Below, piece by piece: positions 55,316 to 64,000 of a DNA stretch of 64,000 bases. The position numbers and the translations under genes were made by a program. This stretch comes from Cristatella mucedo (taxonomy: Eukaryota; Bryozoa; Phylactolaemata; Cristatellidae), in the NCBI GenBank assembly GCA_009760855.2, contig WPIO01000007.1, positions 3,117,501 to 3,181,500 on the forward strand, written 5' to 3'. Each line of letters begins with the position of its first letter. The stretch's first letter is position 1. The notes beneath the pieces were generated by a model that worked only from the letters and a program-made list of their open reading frames with translations, ran no database searches and was not told where the DNA came from.

Positions 55316-55745
55316 AGAATCTTCTCCGGTGTTGCATCGCAAAGTAGGCCGGAGTATCCGCCGACCAAGTTGTAAGCCCAGCCAGAGAGCCAGTCTACTG
55401 GCGCAGGCGAGGACTCCATACCACGTGACTCGGGTCGTCTCGATCTCGTTTCGTACCTTCGCTCTCGTCCTGTTTTCAAAGTTTCCATAAGCTAGTCGTT
55501 CGCTGAGCTTCGACCGCCCGACGACGCTCGCGGGCTTCTTTTCCAGCCTCTTGTTTTGAGGAGTTTGTCGTATGCTACGTTTTTGTTAAGCTTTAACAGC
55601 GTGGCACCGAGTGGCTTCCTTTGGCTTTTGCTTTTCTCGTCGTTTTGGGCGTTAGGTACCGCTTATATTCTGCTCGCTTTGCTACTCTTGCTCCTAAATC
55701 ATTGCGGTGAAAAGCGGTGCACAATGGCGTACGGAAAACACAAGT
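55316..55745. other. Unassigned, no gene recognised
   Basis: An open frame rich in Leu/Phe near 55556-55740 looks membrane-like but ends in the neighbouring (TA)n repeat and shows no homology that I recognise. Confidence 0.4.
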
Positions 55746-55764
55746 TATATATATATATATACAC

Positions 55765-55819
<55 letters not shown>

Positions 55820-55825
55820 TATATT
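55746..55825. repeat. (TA)n microsatellite
   Basis: About 80 bp of TA repeats with ACACA and GTATA interruptions. Confidence 0.96.
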
Positions 55826-55829
55826 AGCC

Positions 55830-57280
<1,451 letters not shown>

Positions 57281-57421
57281 GAGCAAAAATTCAAGGTGTT
57301 TCTCAAAAAGGCTTAACCGCTGTTGAAGAATGTTGGGCTAATAAGGCTGGTAGTGAAGAAAAGGGGTTCGTACAGCACGCACGCTCAGTGCGAGGCGTTC
57401 GTATTTTTAGTGTCGATAATC

Positions 57422-57722
57422 TGGGCCTTGGCCTAAGGGAAAGGTGCTCGCACCTAGCAAACCAAGTCGAGGTTTCGAGTCCTGCAGTCCTGGCGATGCT
57501 TTATTGCCCACTGCAAGCGCGAGTGATCGCTGTTACTGCTCTTCTGACGCTATGAGCAGCTCGCTGCGCGTGGACTCGCTTCGCTGAGTCATAGTAGCTC
57601 CGGTTTCACGTTGGACACCGCTGTGCCCTTTTTCCGCGTGACTGACCTAAGGAAAGAATTTCTCGCTTTAATAAATATAGATGTAAATGAGTCCGTTGAA
57701 TCAGCTTACAATTTAATTTTTA
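57422..57722 (+). mobile_element. SINE-A-related copy, diverged and extended
   Basis: GGCCTTGGCCTAAGGGAAAG (A-box position), GAGGTTTCGAGTCCTGCAGT (B-box), TGCTTTATTGCCCACTGCAA, GTTACTGCTCTTCTGACGCT. The final GTTGAATCAGCTTACAATTT is separated by about 120 bp of extra sequence. Confidence 0.6.
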
Positions 57723-57724
57723 TT

Positions 57725-58190
57725 TAAAGAAGTAATTTTGTTTGCAATCAAAAAGGGGATTACTGAGATGAATGTGTAACGCCGAACGCTCGGCGGAGAA
57801 GGAGGCGCATGGTGCCGCTTGCCAAGCGGCGCAGTCCACTCTCGAAAGCCGGCTCGGTGTCTTGGTAGAGTAAAAAAACAGGTCGCCGCGCCTACGGCGT
57901 TTTTGGCGCCATCCTACTTACCTTCTAAGACGTCGCGAGTTTGTTGGTATGAGCTGGACCGAGGCACTAAACGCAGATAGGCGACTTTACTGAACTTCAT
58001 TCGCTTCGCACACAGCACTTCATGTCACTTCGCATTCTAGCTCAGCCGTATCCATCCTCTGCACTCGTCGAAAACAGTCGACACGACAAGCGTCTGGGGC
58101 GTAATACGGAAGTAATGATAATGATAATAATAATTCAATATTATTAATTAAACATGTCTCATTATTTAATAGTCAACATATTATTACCAT
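57725..58190. other. Unassigned, no gene recognised
   Basis: No motif; a short AT-rich stretch at 58115-58215. Confidence 0.5.
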
Positions 58191-58214
58191 TTAATTATTT
58201 AATAAAAATAACAT

Positions 58215-58345
58215 TGATAGTAGTACACTTGATAGAGCGCCCTCAGAGAACTCAGTCTTGCTGCAAGCAAAGCACGATCGAATGGTTAGTGGTAGCATGC
58301 TCAATGACAGCAAGCATACAATGGTTAAGGGTGACGTGCGCAACT
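58215..58345 (-). mobile_element. L2-A LINE 3' end, internally shortened
   Basis: ACACTTGATAGAGCGCCCTC is the inverted stem; a deletion then joins it to AAGCACGATCGAATGGTTAG and 3' UTR motifs. Confidence 0.75.
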
Positions 58346-58529
58346 ACTTCTTACTACTTCTTACTACTACTACAATAAGAAGATAGTAAGCACGACTCAC
58401 GTAGTAGGTAGGGAGCAAGACATGCGAGTAGGTAGAAAGAAGGCAGGAAGAAAAACTCACCGTGTAAACCCACCAAGCCAGACGGTTGCTTGTCGTGTGA
58501 GCGTGACACCACCGCAATCTTGTCCGGCC

Positions 58530-58682
58530 CCAAACCGGACTAAAAAGGTGCTCGCCCCAACCGAGGTCAAAGTGAGTGCATTTTATGGCCGAGGTTGTGG
58601 GCTGGAGCCCCGTGGCAGTTATGTGAAGCGCACGAATAGAGATTAAGCTCTCTTAGGGTGCTATACAAATGGATTATATCTT
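58530..58682 (+). mobile_element. SINE-B copy (left arm of an inverted pair)
   Basis: AAAAAGGTGCTCGCCCCAAC, GTTGTGGGCTGGAGCCCCGT, GAAGCGCACGAATAGAGATT, AGGGTGCTATACAAATGGAT. A short insertion lies between the A and B regions. Confidence 0.82.
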
Positions 58683-58699
58683 AAATAAAATTAATAAAT

Positions 58700-58842
58700 A
58701 AAATTAATTTGTATAGCGTCCTAAGAAAACTTAATCTCTATTCAGGTGCTTCACAGGTGCCACGGGGCCCCTCGAGCCCACGAACTCGGCCGCAGACCTT
58801 GGTCGGAGCGAGCACCTTAACCACTCGGCCAAGCCAGCTCTA
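58700..58842 (-). mobile_element. SINE-B copy (right arm of an inverted pair)
   Basis: Inverted tail TTTGTATAGCGTCCTAAGAA, CTTCACAGGTGCCACGGGGC, then TTGGTCGGAGCGAGCACCTT and AACCACTCGGCCAAGCCAGC. Tail-to-tail with the previous copy, about 20-25 bp apart. Confidence 0.85.
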
Positions 58843-58844
58843 AG

Positions 58845-59320
58845 AGCAGGAGAAACCGACCGCGTGCGCGTATGCGAACGTGTTTGAGGTCCGCCCTCCT
58901 CGTTTCGAGCCTTCTCGTCGACCGCACAGCGTCGGAACTTCGGCTGTCGTCAATGAGCGATGTGAGGGCGCGCCTACTCCGCTCCCCGCGTGGCGAAGGC
59001 TCAAACGTGGGTAGGTCACTGGCTGGCGCTGTCTGACTCCTCCGCTGACGTCGTCCTGCGCTGGCTCCCTCGCGGGCTCGCTCTCGGCTGCTCTGAAGCG
59101 GACGCTCCGCCTTTCGCCGAGCGACTTCCGCCGACACCGGCCCTCCTCACACTCCCTCTCGCTGAAGCTTTGCCGAAGCTACGTCGAAGCTTCGGCTTCC
59201 GCTGACACTACGGCTTCCGCCGGATCTGGGTGAAATCATTAACAATTATCTCATCGACAATTATTTCCTCAAGAAACTCGTCTCTGCGGAGCCATAAAGC
59301 ACCCTGCCACATTAGTAGGC
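58845..59320. other. CpG-rich stretch without recognised gene
   Basis: GC-rich, with an open minus-strand frame of about 105 codons rich in Arg/Ala/Ser. Possibly promoter-like; no coding motif. Confidence 0.4.
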
Positions 59321-59321
59321 C

Positions 59322-59407
59322 TTTGCAGCAAATGTAAAGCGCCTAGAAAGAGATTAAGTTCTCTGAGGGCGCTTTATCAAGTGCAATATTATTATTATTA
59401 TTATTAT
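59322..59407 (+). mobile_element. L2-A LINE 3' tail only
   Basis: TTGCAGCAAATGTAAAGCGC, the stem, GAGGGCGCTTTATCAAGTGC and an (ATT)n tail; an 85-bp insertion that shows the minimal L2-A terminus intact. Confidence 0.9.
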
Positions 59408-59409
59408 AA

Positions 59410-61075
59410 AGTAAGCATGCATTCACCGACCGCCGTGCTATAAAGCTAAACTGTAAGCCGTAAACCCGCCAAATCAGCTTGCCGCGAATTTGAACCCGAG
59501 AAACCTGCCAAACCAGCCAGCAGTATTTCTCAAGATCCTTCCTCAATGGCGACACGCCGCAGACGCAGCTTCAGCTGGATTCAGCTCCAGGCTCCGTGAT
59601 GGGAGGGGGGCAAAGCAAACTTCTTTTTAGAGTGTCAATCGAAGAGGCGCTCTCCTGGCGGACCTGGCCTTTGACCTGGAGCATCCAGCTCTCCAAAAGC
59701 GTTTTAAAAAGCTTACCTGCGAATTATAGCAAACCGGGAATACACAATACGATTTTAGATAACATTATTAGACGTGCATCTGAGTCTTCCGAGCGGACTT
59801 CTAAATGACGGATTTGACCTTGTGTAACCCCATCAGGGTTGACGTTGAACTGCCTAGCGAGCCAAAATCCTTACAGCGATAAGGGCGGCGTGCAATATTA
59901 GCCGTATTGGGACTGCCGAAATATTATTCGCGGTTTCTGAATTACAGCGACGAAGAGCCGTTAACATAACAGTCCATGGTTAGGAGGATAACAAGCCCAA
60001 GTCGAGTAACTGCATAACTGGTGCTCTATGCTTTGAGACAGGCTGCACAGTTGAGCTCAAGGCATCGAGCCAGGAGGAGGAAGTTTCGCCCGAGGTAATA
60101 GCGCCCGAGGTCTGCAGGCTAGTGGTGCTCTGCGCCTCTCACCCGTGAGAGTTTTTGCATGCTATGGCTGATTTGGAGCGTCTGTCACCCTCGGCGGATG
60201 TCGAATATTTTGGTTCGAGCGACCTAACCAGCTCGCCTCCCATCCGCACCCTGACGGCAGCTTGGCCCAGCGGGGGGGGGGGGGAACTCTCAGCCCGTTG
60301 ACTGTATCGTGTACGAAACAGCCCTGCTATGCAAGTAAACCCGTCTAGCGCTCATTGCTGCCGCAGCGGACCGCTCAGTAACAGCGGACAGCTGCATGGC
60401 CGTAATTAATACTAAGCATGAAGCATCAATTATAATAAACGTAATAATAGTTATATTTTTGCAGTGCCCGCTACCAAACAGCAACGACTGGCGGCAGGTG
60501 AAGCCTGCGGGCATTGCCCGAACGGCCCAACCTCGTGGCGGTGGCGCTTAAAACGTTCGGGGGTTACCTGAACGGGCCACCAGGAGACTTTCGGCCCGTT
60601 TGGCCCGCGGCTGCTCTCAATCAATCAGCAGTGGTCGCGCTCCGGTGCAACCAAGTTCCATATGCACGCTATGTCGGGCCAACCGCCCTACGTCGCGCAA
60701 GCGAGCTCTCCGGAGCAAACTGCTGGGCGCGCTGTTCCTCATTAGAACTTACTACCTTTACATGCGTATTTCTTAGCGGTATTTCGCCCTAAGAACATAA
60801 CAAAAAATGTGTATACGTTTAGTATAAGTTACTGTTTCCCGGTGACATCGATGCTCTAGAGTCTCCTGCTGACATAGGATTTATAGCGTAGCAGTGCATT
60901 ATAGCGAAGAGGCGACCTGCCACTTGAGAAAAGAAGAACTCTCGAGACTCAATGTGAGCTCAATGAGCAGGCGTCCGTTCGTCATCCACAAGTCGCGAAT
61001 CGCTGCTGCTTGAAATGTGCTGCAGAGACAATGCAGTTCAGTTTTGGTTCTCTTCGGTAAAATAACTACAATAAT
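59410..61075. other. Unassigned, no gene recognised
   Basis: No coding motif. A run of ten G at 60272-60281 is present. Confidence 0.5.
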
Positions 61076-61077
61076 AT

Positions 61078-63190
61078 TTAAGTAATAATATGCATTTAAT
61101 ATAGCACCCTCGGAGAGCTCAATATCTTTCAAGGCACATATACATTTGCTGTAAAGGAAGCACGATTGAATGATTAGCGGTAGCATGCTCAATGAAAAAG
61201 CATAAGCATGGTTTGTAATGTAATGTAATGTATCTCCGTCAGTAACTCCACAAAGTCAAAAAGACCATGTGGGTGTTACGCAGGAGAGTTTTGTATAGCG
61301 CACTCACAGCCTAAGGGGCTTTCGGTACGCATTCGGTAGCCAACAGACTTCGTCTCACGAAACACAGAGAAAGTGGGAAGCATAGCAGAGTTAGGAGAGC
61401 AGTTGAGGTAGTGAGTAGCATAGAAGTAGCAGTTCAGGACCGCTGAAAAAGATGTGCCATAGTCGGCAGTTGGAGAGTAGATGTCGTTGCGTAAGAATTG
61501 GGGAAGCGAGTTCCACAGTCTAGGACCTGCAGAGCTAAAGCTTCTGTCGCCAACTGTCTTTAAGCGGAGGAATGGGACAGCTAATTTATTGTCCACACAG
61601 GACCTGAGGGCAAGAACAGGCTGAAACTGATGCAGCAGTTCAGCTAGGTACGAAGGAGCCAAGCCGTGGCGGGCCTTGTGGGTCAGTGTAAGAACTTTGC
61701 TCTGTATCCTTTGCTCAACCGGCAACCATCCTAGCTCTTTCAGCAGAGGTGACACGTGCTCAAACCGCTGGGACTTGAAGACCAGCCTTGCAGCCATATT
61801 CATAGTCCGCTGTAGTGGCATAATAGCTTTCTTTGGGGGTGACTTGCACAGCATCAGCATGCACAGCATCAGCATGCACAGTTTCAGCACGCATAAACAT
61901 GCAAATGACGAGTCGTATGGACTCACTAAATTCAGTCACAGATAGATGCGTTTTAGTTTCTTTTTAAACGTGGTTAAGTCAGGGGATGTCGTGACGTAAG
62001 TCGGAAGGAATTTCCAGGCTTTGAGAGCAGACGAACTGAAGGCACAGTCTCCAAAGGATTTGAGGTTAGTACGAAGTATAGATAAACGATTAGATTTCGA
62101 AAAGCGACCGGTACGTTGCTTAGCCCGGAGGGAACTAGATCTGCTAGGTAAGCTGAAGCCAAACAATGAAGGGACCTAAAAGTAAGCGACAAAAATCCTT
62201 GACGTTGATTTGTTGCATGACTGAAAGCCAATGCAGGTCGGCTAGAAGTGGTGTTATATAGCAACTTCGACGCTCACGATAGACAAGACTAGCTGCAGGG
62301 TTTTTCACAAGATGCAAGCACCTGATTGCACAGGCCGGTAGACCAGTCAGCGGTGAATTACAGAAGTCAGGACAAGATGTCACAAATGCATGAACCAATT
62401 TAAATGTATCCCCATCTAAGCAAGCCCGAATTTTAGAAATATCACGTAGCTGAAAGTATGCAGACTGGACGGTGGAGCTGATGTGGTCGTCTAATGAAAG
62501 GTCATTTTTGAATAGGACTCCAAGATTTCGTGCAGATTCAACAAGACATATGCTGGCAGAGCCGATTGTGAGCATTAACCTTTCCAACTTCCGAATCACA
62601 CTTGGTTTGCCCATAACAATTAAGTTGTTTTTTATCATCATTCGATTTAAGAAAGTTTGCTGCCATCCATTTGCGGATGTCATCAATACATGCCGAAATA
62701 AATTTGAGAGAATCCGTGCTGGAGGGCTGGCAGGGATCAACTGAGTTTCATCTTCGTATAAGTGAAAGCCTAGATTGTGGCTAGCAATCACATCAATAAG
62801 AGGGAGAGTATAAACCGTGAAAAGAACAGGACCAGGCACAGATCCCCAAGGTACCCGATACTTCAGAGGTTCTTCGGATGATCTGTGTCCATTCACACCA
62901 ATACTCCGGAGTCCCCCACTGAGATAGGACCTGAACCTTTGTAAGGCAGAAGAATATTTGGTCGAGAGTGTGATCTCTTTTGTCTACGGGGCATGCATAT
63001 GAGCCAAGAGGGAAAATGAACCAGCCAATGCACGAATCTCGGCGCACATAAAGACAGTTGGGTAATCAAAGTAAATCTTAAAATCACCCATTACGATAAC
63101 AAGACGATCCAGCGAACGCTGAATCGATATTAGATCTAAATAAATTAAAGTAAAGCATTTATCGGTACCCATGAGGTGGGCAATAGATGA
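61078..63190 (-). mobile_element. L2-A LINE interrupted by L2-B, with endonuclease remnant
   Basis: Minus-strand L2-A: stem and 3' UTR at 61090-61215, then an L2-B insertion (61216-61838), then the rest of the 3' UTR and ORF2 (NLGVLFKNDLSLDDHISSTV, a YADD equivalent mutated to YEDE near 62755, the RSSEEPLKYRVPWGS block). At about 62945 it jumps directly to the endonuclease region (VMGDFKIYFDYPTVF near 63080). The 5' half of RT is deleted. Confidence 0.85.
61216..61838 (-). mobile_element. L2-B LINE nested in L2-A
   Basis: A reverse-complemented tail (GTAATGTAATGTAATGTATC) followed by the L2-B C-terminal frame: [80 protein letters not shown]. It starts sharply at the same region as the part following LAGLP in the 32-kb copy. 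Confidence 0.93.
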
Positions 63191-63194
63191 TTAC

Positions 63195-64000
63195 CACCGA
63201 CGGCAACTTGATATTGTCGGGACTGAATGCAAGGCTACCAGTTTATTGACCTCGGGGTGTGTAAGAAAGAGAAACCTGTCTGAAGGACGGGCGTTGGTAA
63301 TCGTCGGACAGTTAGTCTATTTTAGCCGAATCTTGGTCACTCCAAGCAAGTTGTGGGCATTAACAACAATCATGTCGTGTATTATTAAGGGGTTAATGCA
63401 CATTCCATAGAAATACTTTAAAACCGACCGCTGGTGTTAAGCATTAATGACTAGCAGGCTACAGTGATTCAATTCAGGACTTCCGGGAGAGTGTGGTGGG
63501 TGGTTCGAAACGGAGCAAACGTTCCTGTAGGAGCGTTCCGTGCCACGTCTCTTGGTCCGCCTGGCTTTCGAACTGGATACCCAAATTTGCGAATCGTGGC
63601 AGAGAAAGCGACATCTAGGAATGCGTGCGTCTGTGAAATCGTATTGAGACTTACTCAGTGAACGTTTGTTGCACTTCTAGAGCCCAAGACCATGGGTGCA
63701 AGTCTTGCAGCAGGCAGTTTCTTATACCAAGCCCGTGCCGCACTGGAAGCTGGAGGTCGCGTGTCACTTCCGTCATGTATTCCTCAAAATCCACCTTATA
63801 CTCAGGCCCGAATCACCTGAGGTCTTGGTCCAACGAAGACAGAAGTTGTTACCACTAGTAAGTCGCAGCGAATGAATTCGGTGGGTGGCTTGTTCTTAGA
63901 AGCAAGCCATCTCCAACGGCACTGTATGCAGGCCGCTTTTTCGGCTTACAAACCCGGGTATAGGGATGTCGGAGTTACATGAGTAATAGACGTACAATTG
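63195..64000. other. Right edge, partly L2-A upstream sequence, otherwise unassigned
   Basis: On the minus strand 63200-63400 may continue the L2-A endonuclease region (a frame reading VVNAHNLLGVTKIRLK near 63310-63370), but it is too decayed to be sure. Nothing is recognised from 63.45 kb to the end. Confidence 0.35.

Overview
This is animal (metazoan) nuclear DNA, not bacterial. Genes are split by GT-AG introns of about 90 bp to 6 kb, and most of the sequence is retrotransposon debris and microsatellites. I can support three protein-coding genes. The species cannot be read from the window. Repeated L2-clade LINEs with two tRNA-derived SINE families, GC-rich coding exons and a PDE12 gene cut into seven coding exons suggest an invertebrate or basal chordate rather than a mammal (inference).

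Layout. 1-7.9 kb: L2 LINE and SINE fragments, (GA)n and (CA)n runs, and a pair of adjacent hairpins. 7.9-9.0 kb (minus): the first coding exon of a class IX myosin (Ras-association domain plus the start of the motor with its P-loop); the rest of the gene lies beyond the left edge. 9.1-11.2 kb: GC/CpG-rich, no clear gene, the probable 5' region of that myosin gene. 11.4-18.2 kb: LINE and SINE copies, including the best preserved L2 reverse transcriptase (14.5-16.2 kb, minus). 19.3-38.3 kb (minus): a complete seven-exon PDE12-like gene (2',5'-phosphodiesterase, mitochondrial 2-5A/poly(A) exonuclease), whose large introns hold several L2 copies and a 14-bp minisatellite. 38.8-44.2 kb: more L2 copies, some nested. 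45.1-53.5 kb (plus): a gene of at least eight exons for a protein with two degenerate cyclic-nucleotide-binding domains, most like CNBD1. 53.9-64 kb: L2 and SINE copies and long (GA)n/(TA)n runs.

Two L2 families coexist. L2-A ends in a conserved AGCGCC...GGCGCT stem followed by (ATT)n; L2-B ends in an ACATT/ATTAC-type tail. SINE-B carries nearly the same 3' stem as L2-A, so L2-A probably mobilises it. SINE-A has a tRNA-like head with an unusually long internal palindrome and a (TTTA)n tail. The three genes have no evident common pathway; I see no operon-like or defence-like system. The most unusual items are a 354-bp perfect direct duplication of a SINE/LINE junction 4.5 kb apart, the loss of canonical ligand-binding residues in both cyclic-nucleotide domains, the SINE/LINE shared tail, and a frame-compatible orphan exon inside the CNBD1-like gene.
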